Source: Firmicutes bacterium UBA911 (GTDB taxonomy: Bacteria > Bacillota > Desulfotomaculia > Desulfotomaculales > Desulforudaceae). Taken from it: DNA of 23,135 nucleotides. Both the position numbers and the translations under genes were made by a program. The notes beneath the pieces are model-generated. The model worked only from the letters and a program-made list of their open reading frames with translations. It did no database searches and was not told where the DNA came from. Below are positions 1 to 7,765 of the stretch, in pieces (the first letter of the stretch is position 1; the number at the start of each line of letters is the position of its first letter). Where the stretch lies: positions 1-23,135 of the forward strand of contig DBEH01000048.1 of assembly GCA_002294005.1 (NCBI GenBank), in the 5' to 3' direction.

Positions 1-23
1 TGGACAGCAGGAAGCTCTTTTAA
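1..23 (+). CDS. dtd: Probable 3' end of dtd (D-aminoacyl-tRNA deacylase), partial
   Basis: Only the last codons are inside the window: Asp-Ser-Arg-Lys-Leu-Phe followed by TAA at 21–23. This resembles the C-terminus of Firmicutes Dtd proteins (a Leu-rich strand, then D-S-[RK]-K-x-F). In many Firmicutes dtd lies directly upstream of a metallo-beta-lactamase-fold gene and hisS, as here. Dtd hydrolyses D-amino acids mischarged onto tRNA. The call rests on seven codons and gene order, so it is tentative. Confidence 0.42.
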
Positions 24-94
24 CAAGGGGGAGCAACGACTTTTTGTTCGCACGCAACACTCCTCCTGTGTCTGGACAGCAGGAAGCTCTTTTA
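1..94. repeat. 22-bp direct repeat pair (1–22 and 73–94) spanning a gene end
   Basis: Positions 1–22 and 73–94 are identical and 72 bp apart, with a 50-bp spacer. The first copy includes the presumed dtd end and its stop. In the second copy the codon that was TAA becomes TAT, so the frame stays open into the next gene. The codons before the second copy read Thr-Leu-Leu-Leu-Cys-Leu-Asp-Ser-Arg-Lys-Leu-Phe, which itself resembles a Dtd tail, so the copied segment may extend left of the window. Confidence 0.85.
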
Positions 95-113
95 TAGGGG
101 GGAAACGCGGGAA

Positions 114-752
114 GTGGGAAGGCTGGTTCTTGACGCACTTATGGTTGGAGCGCTGCAGACCAATTGCTATATTCTCGGCTGCCCCGAAACCCGGGAGGCG
201 CTGGTGATCGATCCCGGGGCGGAGGCGGAGTTGATCGTCGGTGCCCTGGACAAACACGGGCTCAAGCTGAAAACGGTCGTCCTCACCCATGGGCACGCCG
301 ACCACATCGGCGCCTGCGGGGAACTGCGGCGCGTGCCCGGGGTCACCCTGGCCGTTCACCGGGAAGACGCGCCCCTGCTCTCCGATGCGCACCGAAATCT
401 CACCGCTTACATCGGTTCCCCGCTCACGCTGCCGGCGGCGGAAAGGCTGCTTGGCGACGGCGACCGGGTGGAGTGCGGCACCGTAGGGCTGACTGTCCTG
501 CACACCCCGGGGCACACCCGTGGCAGTATCTGCCTCCACGGTGAGGGCCTCCTTTTCAGCGGTGACACACTGTTTGCCGGGGCGGTGGGACGGACTGATT
601 TCCCCGGGGGCGACTTCAAAACGCTGATCGCTTCCTTGAAAAACCGGTTGATGCCGCTTCCCGACGACACCGTGGTCTATCCGGGTCACGGGCCGGCCAG
701 CACCATGGGCATCGAGAAAGAAGAAAACCCGTACCTGACGACCGACTGGTGA
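114..752 (+). CDS. MBL-fold metal-dependent hydrolase (glyoxalase II-like, YqgX/YcbL type)
   Basis: A 212-residue metallo-beta-lactamase-fold protein. It shows the family metal-binding motif Thr-His-Gly-His-Ala-Asp-His near residues 59–65, a later His in 'HTPGHTRGS', an Asp in 'SGDTLF' and a final His in 'YPGHGP', which together form the binuclear site of glyoxalase II-type hydrolases. The family hydrolyses thioesters such as S-lactoylglutathione-like substrates, but this short form lacks the C-terminal glutathione-binding domain of true GloB, so the substrate is unknown. The start is GTG at 114, preceded by a G-rich ribosome-binding site at 96–103. No signal peptide is seen, so it is probably cytoplasmic. 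In Firmicutes this gene commonly sits between dtd and hemZ or hisS. No hemZ follows here. Confidence 0.9.
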   Translation: MGRLVLDALMVGALQTNCYILGCPETREALVIDPGAEAELIVGALDKHGLKLKTVVLTHGHADHIGACGELRRVPGVTLAVHREDAPLLSDAHRNLTAYIGSPLTLPAAERLLGDGDRVECGTVGLTVLHTPGHTRGSICLHGEGLLFSGDTLFAGAVGRTDFPGGDFKTLIASLKNRLMPLPDDTVVYPGHGPASTMGIEKEENPYLTTDW

Positions 753-1106
753 GGTCGGCGTGAGACCCCGGTCTCGGCTCCGGTGCTCCGCGCCGACGGC
801 AGCGCGGCTTGTCGCGGAGCCCTGGCACGCCGCCTGCGGATTACCATCGCAGGTGATGCCGGTTCAGACGGGGCGGTTGCGCTCCAGGAGTTGTGACGGC
901 CGGTTCACAGTCAGTGTTTCGTGGTGTCCTCGGCGGCGGCAGGGCTTTCCGCTTCTTCGCCGGCGGCCGTTCGCGGCGCTCCGCAATGTCGCCTTCGCCG
1001 GGGCTCTCCGCCGGCTGAGGTTTGACCGACTGGCGACGTGAGGACGAAAAGGGGCAGTCCCCTTTGGGTCCCCGGGGGGGCTCGACCCCCTTGCGGGGGT
1101 GAGAGA
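753..1106. other. Intergenic region without a supported gene; several hairpins
   Basis: No reading frame here has recognisable protein content. Visible structures: a 6-bp palindrome with a 2-nt loop at 762–775 (arms GAGACC/GGTCTC); an 8-bp inverted repeat GCTCCGCG (785–792) / CGCGGAGC (813–820); and a copy of the last bases of the upstream gene, GACCGACTGG, at 740–749 and again at 1024–1033. A coproporphyrinogen oxidase gene (hemZ) often occupies this place in relatives. I see no remnant of it. Confidence 0.5.
1047..1100. repeat. G/C-run palindromes upstream of the HicB–HicA gene
   Basis: A hairpin with arms AAAGGGG (1048–1054) and CCCCTTT (1059–1065) has the same GGGG…AGTCCCC core as the larger palindromes at 17565–17652. 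Just downstream, the C-run at 1086–1090 can pair either with the G-run at 1074–1080 or with the G-run at 1095–1099, which is the ribosome-binding site of the next gene. This gives two mutually exclusive small hairpins. Confidence 0.55.
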
Positions 1107-1526
1107 ATGTTTGACGAACCGCCGGAGGTCGGCGAGGGGCGTTACACCGTCGTGGTTTCGGGCGACGGGGAGTTTCTGGTGGGTACTTGTGTGGAACTAG
1201 GGGTATCCGCACAGGGGGGAACCCGGGAGGGGTGCCTGGAGAACCTGCGCGAGGCGGTCGCCCTTTTCCTGGACGAGGAGCCGATCGTGCTCCCGGCCGG
1301 AGTGATCAAAGTGCTGAAAGCGGCCGGTTACCACGGGGTGAACAAAAGAGGGCGCCACATCAAGTTCCGCAAGTACGGCTCCCCGCCGGACACACTGGTG
1401 TTGCCGAACGAGAGCCGGTTGGCGCGCCATTTCGTCGGCCTGGTCTGCGACCGGACCGGCTGTTCCCCGGATCAGATTCAGGGTTCGGAAAGCGGGGCCG
1501 AGCACGAAAGCCGGGCCGAGTCTTGA
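1107..1526 (+). CDS. Fused HicB–HicA type II toxin–antitoxin protein (single ORF)
   Basis: A 139-residue protein. Residues 12–57 match a HicB-type partial RNase H-like domain (YTVVVSGDGEFLVGTC…, 'G-T-x-E-x-C-L-E-N-L-x-E-A', then a Leu-rich helix ending LFLDEE). Residues 65–125 match HicA, the double-stranded-RNA-binding-fold mRNA interferase: 'VIKVLKAAGY', then 'KRGRHIKF' with the conserved catalytic-type His at residue 84, then 'TLVLPN'. HicA and HicB are normally separate proteins, toxin and antitoxin. Here both lie in one uninterrupted frame, antitoxin domain first. The start chosen is ATG 1107, behind GGGGGTGAG at 1095–1103; an in-frame GTG at 1038 lacks a site. The stop overlaps the hisS promoter. 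It could be an active self-inhibited toxin, a degenerate module, or an orphan regulator. Confidence 0.75.
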   Translation: MFDEPPEVGEGRYTVVVSGDGEFLVGTCVELGVSAQGGTREGCLENLREAVALFLDEEPIVLPAGVIKVLKAAGYHGVNKRGRHIKFRKYGSPPDTLVLPNESRLARHFVGLVCDRTGCSPDQIQGSESGAEHESRAES

Positions 1527-1551
1527 CAGATCCCGGCACCTGGCATAAAAT
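1523..1551 (+). promoter_or_regulatory. Sigma-A promoter for hisS
   Basis: A perfect −35 box TTGACA (1523–1528), a 17-bp spacer and −10 TAAAAT (1546–1551). It overlaps the stop codon of the preceding gene. Transcription would start near 1558, leaving only about 30 nt of leader, too short for a T-box. Confidence 0.8.
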
Positions 1552-1587
1552 CTCGGCAGTTTAGTTTTTGATTGGAGAAGAGCGCCA

Positions 1588-2838
1588 ATGCTGATTTCCA
1601 GGCCGCGGGGCACCAGCGACCTTCTGCCGCACGCCACGGCCGGGTGGCAACGGGTGGAAGCGGTGATCCGGGACCTTTGCCGGGTCTACGGGTATGGGGA
1701 AATCCGCACGCCCCTGTTTGAATCCACGGAGCTTTTCCAGCGCGGCGTGGGGGAGGGCACCGACATCGTGGAGAAAGAGATGTACACCTTCACCGACAAA
1801 GGCGGCCGCAGCCTGACCCTGAGGCCGGAAGGCACCGCTCCGGCGACCCGGGCCTACCTGGAAAACGGCCTGCACACCGCCCCGCAGCCGGTGAAGCTTT
1901 ATTACGTCGGGCCGATGTTCCGCCATGACCGGCCGCAGGCCGGGAGATACCGCCAGTTCCACCAGTTTGGGGTGGAGATCTTCGGGGCCGCGGACCCGGC
2001 CGCTGACGCCGAGGTGATTGCGCTGGCGATGCACTTCTTCGAGCGGCTGGGCATAGCCGGCCTGGAACTGCACCTGAACAGCGTGGGCTGCCCCGGTTGC
2101 CGGGCGGTGCTGCGCGCAAAACTCGCGGACCACTTTGGGCCTCGGGCCGGCGAACTGTGTGCCAATTGCAAAAGCCGCCTGGGCAAGAACCCCCTGCGGC
2201 TCCTGGACTGCAAGGAGGAGCAGTGCCGTGCAGCCGGGCGGGAGGCCCCCGTGCCGGCGGACTACCTGTGCGCGGAATGCGGCGGCCATTTCGAACGGGT
2301 GCGGCGCAACCTGGAACTCCTTGAAGTGAGTTTTAGGCTAAACCCGTGTCTGGTGCGCGGCCTGGACTACTACACCAGGACTGCGTTCGAGATTTTGGTG
2401 CCCGGGCGCGGCGCCCAGGACGCCGTCGGCGGCGGCGGCCGGTACGACGGGTTGGTCGGCGCCATCGGCGGCCCGGCCGTGCCCGGCGTCGGCTTCGCCC
2501 TGGGGCTCGAGCGGACGCTGCTTTTAGTGTCAAAACAGGCCGGCGGCGAGGAACCGCCCCCAGACCCGGTGGTGTTCGTCGCCACCGCCGGCGAAACGGA
2601 GGAGACGGCCACCGTGCTGTTGGCCCGGCTACGTGCGGTCGGCGTGCCCGCCGACCGCGAATACGCCGGCCGGAGCCTCAAGGCGCAAATGAAGTATGCC
2701 GCCAAGCGGGGGGCGCGTTGGGTGGTCATTGTGGGCGAAGACGAACTGGAGGCCGGTGAGGTGACCCTCAGGGATATGGGGGCCGGTCTGCAAGTCCGGG
2801 TTTCCCTGGGGGAAGTCGTGGAACGTCTGCGCTCATGA
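1588..2838 (+). CDS. hisS: Histidyl-tRNA synthetase
   Basis: A 416-residue class II aminoacyl-tRNA synthetase that charges tRNA-His in the cytoplasm. Visible landmarks are the N-terminal 'PRGTSDLLP' motif, motif 1 around 'RTPLFESTELFQRGVGEGTD', motif 2 'FRHDRPQAGRYRQFHQFG', the HisRS-specific 'RGLDYYTRTAFE' histidine-binding motif, and motif 3 ending 'GVGFALGLERTLLL'. The C-terminal anticodon-binding domain starts near residue 325 ('PVVFVATAG'). A Cys-rich stretch (CPGCRAVL…CANC…CAECGGHF) lies in the insertion domain and may bind zinc, as in many Firmicutes HisRS. The ATG start at 1588 follows GGAGAAG. The gene has its own promoter and is followed 31 nt later by aspS, a very common Firmicutes pair. 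Confidence 0.98.
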   Translation: MLISRPRGTSDLLPHATAGWQRVEAVIRDLCRVYGYGEIRTPLFESTELFQRGVGEGTDIVEKEMYTFTDKGGRSLTLRPEGTAPATRAYLENGLHTAPQPVKLYYVGPMFRHDRPQAGRYRQFHQFGVEIFGAADPAADAEVIALAMHFFERLGIAGLELHLNSVGCPGCRAVLRAKLADHFGPRAGELCANCKSRLGKNPLRLLDCKEEQCRAAGREAPVPADYLCAECGGHFERVRRNLELLEVSFRLNPCLVRGLDYYTRTAFEILVPGRGAQDAVGGGGRYDGLVGAIGGPAVPGVGFALGLERTLLLVSKQAGGEEPPPDPVVFVATAGETEETATVLLARLRAVGVPADREYAGRSLKAQMKYAAKRGARWVVIVGEDELEAGEVTLRDMGAGLQVRVSLGEVVERLRS

Positions 2839-2869
2839 CGCGGGCGGACAGTGAAAGGTGGTGGGGACA

Positions 2870-4671
<1,802 letters not shown>

Positions 4672-4675
<4 letters not shown>

Positions 4676-4703
4676 CCGGCGGCTGGCAGCAAGTGACCGG
4701 CGG
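4672..4703. repeat. 11-bp direct repeat at the aspS stop codon
   Basis: GTGACCGGCGG occurs at 4672–4682, where its TGA is the aspS stop, and again at 4693–4703, 21 bp later in the same frame. Short and GC-rich, so chance is possible. Confidence 0.5.
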
Positions 4704-4708
4704 TTTCC

Positions 4709-4731
4709 GGCACGGCGCGGGCTGCCGTGCC
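4709..4731 (+). terminator. Hairpin after aspS, possible weak terminator
   Basis: A perfect 8-bp stem GGCACGGC (4709–4716) / GCCGTGCC (4724–4731) with a 7-nt loop, 33 bp after the aspS stop. No proper T-run follows, so termination is plausible but not certain. It lies directly before the 6S promoter. Confidence 0.45.
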
Positions 4732-4733
4732 AC

Positions 4734-4762
4734 TTGTCAAACGTGAACGAGTGTGCTAGTAT
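4734..4762 (+). promoter_or_regulatory. Sigma-A promoter of the 6S RNA gene
   Basis: TTGTCA (4734–4739), 17-bp spacer, TAGTAT (4757–4762) preceded by TGTGC. The predicted start near 4769–4770 coincides with the 5' side of the 6S RNA. Confidence 0.75.
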
Positions 4763-4769
4763 TGTTTAA

Positions 4770-4985
4770 GACCCGGGCAAACAAAATATGAGCATAAACC
4801 CTGCATTGTGCGTGGCAATCTCGAAGTTCTGAGCCAACACCGACGCATTGGGAGCCCGGCCTCTGGCTGCGGCTTGCAGGCCTCCGTCGCGAGGAAGCGA
4901 AAAACAGCCAGGAGGGCACCCACCAGTTCTGAGATTGGGTTCAGGAAACTTTGAGCGGAGTCACGGCAACGCGGGGTTTGCTTTT
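4770..4985 (+). ncRNA. ssrS: 6S RNA (RNA polymerase-binding regulatory RNA)
   Basis: The strand carries the conserved elements of 6S RNA in the right order. There is a 5' closing strand 'AAACCCTGCATTG', then 'TTCTGAGCCAACACCGACG', the GC-rich internal stem region with 'CTCCGTCGCGAGGAAGC', 'GGGCACCCACC', then 'TTGGGTTCAGGAAAC', and a 3' closing strand 'GTCACGGCAACGCGGGGTTT' that pairs with the 5' strand. In E. coli the matching blocks are the CUGAGCC, CCGUCCGAGAAGC and ACAUUCACC…GGGUUCAAGGG segments. The long hairpin with a central bubble mimics an open promoter and binds sigma-A holoenzyme. No ORF covers it. Ends are estimated from the promoter and closing stem (±10 nt). Confidence 0.85.
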
Positions 4986-5040
4986 AGATTAAAGATAAGG
5001 CTGCACTTTAAGCTGCACTTTTGTCGTCACGTTGAAATGG

Positions 5041-5064
5041 CCGTGTTCGTTGGAACACGGTTTT
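5041..5064 (+). terminator. Rho-independent terminator downstream of 6S RNA
   Basis: A perfect 8-bp stem CCGTGTTC (5041–5048) / GAACACGG (5053–5060), loop GTTG, followed by TTTTCTGCTTCTT. It lies about 55 nt after the 6S closing stem, so the primary transcript may be trimmed. Confidence 0.8.
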
Positions 5065-5089
5065 CTGCTTCTTGGAATAAACTGGCACC

Positions 5090-5103
5090 GATCATGCGTG
5101 ATC
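5090..5103. promoter_or_regulatory. Small palindrome upstream of the cysteine desulfurase
   Basis: GATCA-TGCG-TGATC, 42 bp before the start codon, with no convincing −10/−35 pair around it. It might be an operator. No regulator gene adjoins it, so the function is unknown. Confidence 0.2.
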
Positions 5104-5145
5104 ACCTGAGAAACACTAGCAAAAGAGGGGAGAGGAGGCGCGGAG

Positions 5146-6315
5146 TTGCGCAGGATATACCTGGATCACGGAGCGACCACCCCATCGGATCCCGGGGTGA
5201 TTGCTGAAATGCTCACCTATCTGAGGGAATCGTTCGGAAACCCTTCCAGCAGGCACACCTTCGGCCGCGAGGCCCGGGACGCGGTGGAAAAGGCGCGGGT
5301 CCGGGTGGCCCGCGGGCTCGGCGCCGATCCGCGGGAAATCGTGTTTACCAGCGGCGGTTCGGAAGCCAACTACCTGGCTTTGCGGGGGGTGGCCTGTGCC
5401 AATCGCGACCGCGGACGCCACCTCGTCGTCTCCCGGATTGAACACCACTCGGTGCTGGACACCGGTCGCGATCTGGAACGGGAAGGCTTTGAGGTCAGTT
5501 GGATTCCGGTGGATGGCTCCGGCCTGGTGAACCCTGGGGACGTGGCGGCGGCCCTGAGGCCGGCCACCATCCTGGTCAGCGTCATGCTGGCGAACAACGA
5601 GGTCGGAACCATTCAGCCGGTCCGGGAGATCGCCGCTCATGCGCGGGCGGCCGGGGCGCTCGTCCACACCGACGCCGTGCAGGGCTTCGGGAAAATGCCC
5701 GTGGATGTCCGGGAACTGGGGGTGGACCTGTTGTCCATCTCAGCGCACAAGATATACGGGCCCAAGGGCGCGGGCGCCATGTATCTCCGGGAGGGAACCA
5801 ACTGGCGGCCGCTGAACCGCGGCGGGGGCCAGGAGCGGGGGCGCCGGCCGGGCACCGAAAACGTGGCCGGCATCGTCGGCCTGGGAATGGCCGTCGAACT
5901 GGCGGCTGGTGAACTGGAAGCGGAGGCGGCGCGCGTCGGAGCTTTGCGGGAGAGGTTGGTGGAGCAGGTGCTGGCCCGGCTGCCCGGGGCGCGGTTGACC
6001 GGCCACCGGGAACAAAGGGTGCCGCACAACGCCCACTTCCTGATTGCCGGGGCCGCCGGCTTTGAACTCCTGGCGGGTTTGGACGCCGAGGGCGTGGCGG
6101 TGTCGGCCGCTTCGGCTTGCGCCGCGGGCTCGGGGGCGTCCTCGCACGTCCTGCAGGCGATGGGGGTGCCCGACGAACTGGCGCTGGGCGCCGTCCGGGT
6201 GACCCTGGGCCGGGGCAACACCACCGAAGAGGTGGACCGGTTCGTGGAGGTTCTCGAACGGTTGGTGGGCGAAATCCGGTCGCGAAACGCGGGGCCCAAG
6301 TCCGCGCAAGGCTGA
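5146..6315 (+). CDS. Cysteine desulfurase (NifS/IscS family)
   Basis: A 389-residue PLP-dependent enzyme that turns L-cysteine into alanine and an enzyme-bound persulfide used for Fe–S clusters, thiolated tRNA and other sulfur acceptors. Visible: N-terminal 'IYLDHGATTP', 'TSGGSEANYLAL', the His of 'EHHSVL', 'ANNEVGTIQPV', the PLP-binding Lys in 'SISAHKIYGPKG' (K202) and the catalytic Cys in 'SAASACAAGSG' (C325), typical of group I enzymes with a mobile Cys loop. Start: TTG 5146 behind GAGGAGG at 5132–5138. The downstream partner usual in Firmicutes (iscU or mnmA) is absent. Instead a small zinc-ribbon gene and, convergently, a homocysteine biosynthesis operon follow. The enzyme may supply sulfur to that pathway (inference). 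Confidence 0.95.
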   Translation: MRRIYLDHGATTPSDPGVIAEMLTYLRESFGNPSSRHTFGREARDAVEKARVRVARGLGADPREIVFTSGGSEANYLALRGVACANRDRGRHLVVSRIEHHSVLDTGRDLEREGFEVSWIPVDGSGLVNPGDVAAALRPATILVSVMLANNEVGTIQPVREIAAHARAAGALVHTDAVQGFGKMPVDVRELGVDLLSISAHKIYGPKGAGAMYLREGTNWRPLNRGGGQERGRRPGTENVAGIVGLGMAVELAAGELEAEAARVGALRERLVEQVLARLPGARLTGHREQRVPHNAHFLIAGAAGFELLAGLDAEGVAVSAASACAAGSGASSHVLQAMGVPDELALGAVRVTLGRGNTTEEVDRFVEVLERLVGEIRSRNAGPKSAQG

Positions 6316-6376
6316 TAATTCCGGGAGGAACGGCTGGACCGCGCGTTTGTGTACCGGCCCAAGTCCGCGCAAGGCT
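6293..6376. repeat. 21-bp direct repeat pair (6293–6313 and 6356–6376) at the desulfurase gene end
   Basis: Identical 21-mers beginning GGCCCAAGTCC lie 63 bp apart. The first encodes the last codons of the cysteine desulfurase (Gly-Pro-Lys-Ser-Ala-Gln-Gly) up to its stop. The second, in the same frame, reads Arg-Pro-Lys-Ser-Ala-Gln-Gly and also ends in a stop (TAA). The 42-bp spacer contains GGGAGGAACGGCT and ends TGTGTACC. Confidence 0.88.
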
Positions 6377-6438
6377 AATTATCAGGCGCCGGGACATACT
6401 AATAGGGGATCCAATCCGGTTCACAGGGGGTAACGTCC

Positions 6439-6612
6439 TTGCACTGCCCGATCTGCAGCGGGAGAGCGACCGGCAAGGTGGCCGTGGAACAATACTACTG
6501 CTGGGATTGTTGCGTGGAGTTCAGAATCGACAAGGAAGGCGTGCGGATCTTCGACGTCAACGAGGACGGCAGCCTGGTCGACTTCGATCCCAACAACGAA
6601 TTGGTCTATTAA
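6439..6612 (+). CDS. Small zinc-ribbon protein, function unknown
   Basis: A 57-residue ORF starting with TTG at 6439 and preceded by AGGGGG at 6425–6430. The N-terminus has Cys-Pro-Ile-Cys at residues 3–6 and Cys-Trp-Asp-Cys-Cys at residues 21–25, a plausible four-Cys zinc ribbon. The C-terminal half is acidic with a 'VRIFDVNEDGSLVDFD' strand-like pattern. Codon use is GC-rich like the neighbours, and the frame has clear coding character. It follows the cysteine desulfurase and ends 11 bp from the convergent stop of the UPF0280 gene. I recognise no named family. A role linked to the sulfur genes on either side is only positional inference. Confidence 0.72.
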   Translation: MHCPICSGRATGKVAVEQYYCWDCCVEFRIDKEGVRIFDVNEDGSLVDFDPNNELVY

Positions 6613-6623
6613 GATCAGCGCCT

Positions 6624-7355
6624 CTAAAGCGGCGCGAGCTTCAGTTGTCCCTTGACCGCGAGATTGTCTCCCATTATGGCCAGCGCCCCGGTGACGCCTG
6701 CGACCGAAAGGGCAAACTCGACCGCCCCGGCCAGGTCGGCGGGGGTCTGCACCCGGTTCGCCGCGGCGGTGGCGACGGCGTCGGCCAGCGCCGCCGAGGA
6801 GGCCAGGATGGTCGCGGCGTCCGCCGCGCCGAAACTGACGGAGTGGCCGATGGTGCCCGAGGACGTGCAAAGCCCGAGCGGGGTCATCCCGGGGGTGACT
6901 TCGACTCCGATCCGGCTGCTCAAGGGGGAATCCCCGGCGTAAATGCCGACCAAACGCCGGCGCGCGGACTTAATGAAAAGGTCCCCGCCGTTTTCCACGA
7001 ACACATCCCGGGAATACCGGGTGAGAAACCGGCCGACATGGTCGGCGATGGCGCCGGCCACTGCGGCCATGGGCCCGACTCCGGCCAGCGCCGCCGCCGC
7101 CGCCATGTCGGCGGCGACCGGGGGCGCCCCGCTCCGGAGGGGATGGGGCGCATGAGCGTGCAGGAAGGCCGGATCGCCGGCGATGTAGGACTCGAGCCCG
7201 CGCCGCAGCTCCTGGACGTACCGTTCGACCTCGCGGGCGAGCGCCGGGGTGAAACGGTCGTGCCGCACGCCGATAAAAAGGTCGGTCTGGCGCACCACCA
7301 CCTGGAAATGGGTCAGGTCGTCCTGGCGAAGTTGGTGCCGGTAAGTCCTTTCCAA
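6624..7355 (-). CDS. UPF0280 family protein (COG2122, ApbE-like), homocysteine biosynthesis operon
   Basis: A protein of about 243 residues with the UPF0280 pattern: 'ERTYRHQL' start, 'FQVVVRQTDLFIGV', 'PVAADMAAAAALAGVGPMAAVAGAIADHVG', 'VFVENGGDLFI', and 'GLCTSSGTIGHSVSFG' near the C-terminal third. The family resembles ApbE (FAD:protein FMN transferase) in fold. In anaerobes it clusters with DUF39 and NIL-ferredoxin genes, and genetics in Methanosarcina ties this set to homocysteine synthesis. Its biochemical role is not settled. Start: TTG 7355, two bases after the stop of the upstream ferredoxin gene, with GGAGGT upstream inside that gene; the longer frame to 7421 would overlap it. It is the last gene of the SAM-riboswitch operon. 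Confidence 0.85.
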   Translation of the reverse strand: MERTYRHQLRQDDLTHFQVVVRQTDLFIGVRHDRFTPALAREVERYVQELRRGLESYIAGDPAFLHAHAPHPLRSGAPPVAADMAAAAALAGVGPMAAVAGAIADHVGRFLTRYSRDVFVENGGDLFIKSARRRLVGIYAGDSPLSSRIGVEVTPGMTPLGLCTSSGTIGHSVSFGAADAATILASSAALADAVATAAANRVQTPADLAGAVEFALSVAGVTGALAIMGDNLAVKGQLKLAPL

Positions 7356-7357
7356 AA

Positions 7358-7765
7358 TTAGAACTTGACCTCCATAGCCCGTATGGGGCAGGCCCGCGTA
7401 CACAGTTGGCAGACAATGCACTTTTGTCCGTCAAAGGCGACGGTCATCCCCGGCCGTTCGACGTAAAGCGCTCCGGCCGGGCAAATCGCCGTGCAGGCGC
7501 CGCAGCTGATGCACCGTTCCTCGCTGCGGACGATCTCCTCGCTCAGCGGCTGAACCGCCACCCCGCGGGAGGCCGCGAAGGCGAGGCCCGCCTCGAGGGC
7601 TTCCCCGGTTAACTCCAGAATCATGGTCCCCTGCTTATGCGGGTTTATGTTCGCCTTCAGGATGTTGACCATCAGGTCGAAGTCTTTGACCAAGTAATAG
7701 ATCAGGGGTTTGTCGGCCACTTCGGCCGGAAAACGCAGGACCACCTTTCTCGTTGTCACCGTCAT
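7358..7765 (-). CDS. NIL-domain 2[4Fe-4S] ferredoxin
   Basis: About 135 residues. The N-terminal half is a NIL domain ('KVVLRFPAEVADKPLIYYLVKDFDL', 'ILKANINPHKQGTMILEL'), the small ligand-binding module also found at the end of methionine ABC-transporter ATPases. The C-terminal half is a bacterial-type ferredoxin with two clusters: Cys-Ile-Ser-Cys-Gly-Ala-Cys-x3-Cys-Pro and Cys-Ile-Val-Cys-Gln-Leu-Cys-x3-Cys-Pro. In Methanosarcina the homologue acts with the DUF39 protein in homocysteine formation, presumably delivering electrons for reductive sulfur transfer. The gene overlaps the DUF39 stop (TGATG). A GTG at 7759 has better Shine-Dalgarno spacing (AAGGAG, 8 nt), so the true start may be three codons inside. 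Confidence 0.9.
   Translation of the reverse strand: MTVTTRKVVLRFPAEVADKPLIYYLVKDFDLMVNILKANINPHKQGTMILELTGEALEAGLAFAASRGVAVQPLSEEIVRSEERCISCGACTAICPAGALYVERPGMTVAFDGQKCIVCQLCTRACPIRAMEVKF

Noticed and set aside
760..1041. 93-codon open frame after the MBL gene
   Set aside because: Arg/Cys-rich translation typical of out-of-frame GC-rich DNA, no ribosome-binding site and no family pattern.
1552..1587. T-box leader before hisS (also considered for aspS and alaS)
   Set aside because: The predicted leaders of hisS and alaS are about 25–30 nt, and aspS follows hisS by 31 nt, so there is no room for a T-box.
4990..5022. GCTGCACTT direct repeat as part of a terminator
   Set aside because: The two copies are direct, not inverted, so they cannot form a hairpin; the clear terminator is at 5041–5064.
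5582..6424. Pro/Arg-rich minus-strand frames opposite the cysteine desulfurase
   Set aside because: Low-complexity antisense translation of GC-rich coding sequence.
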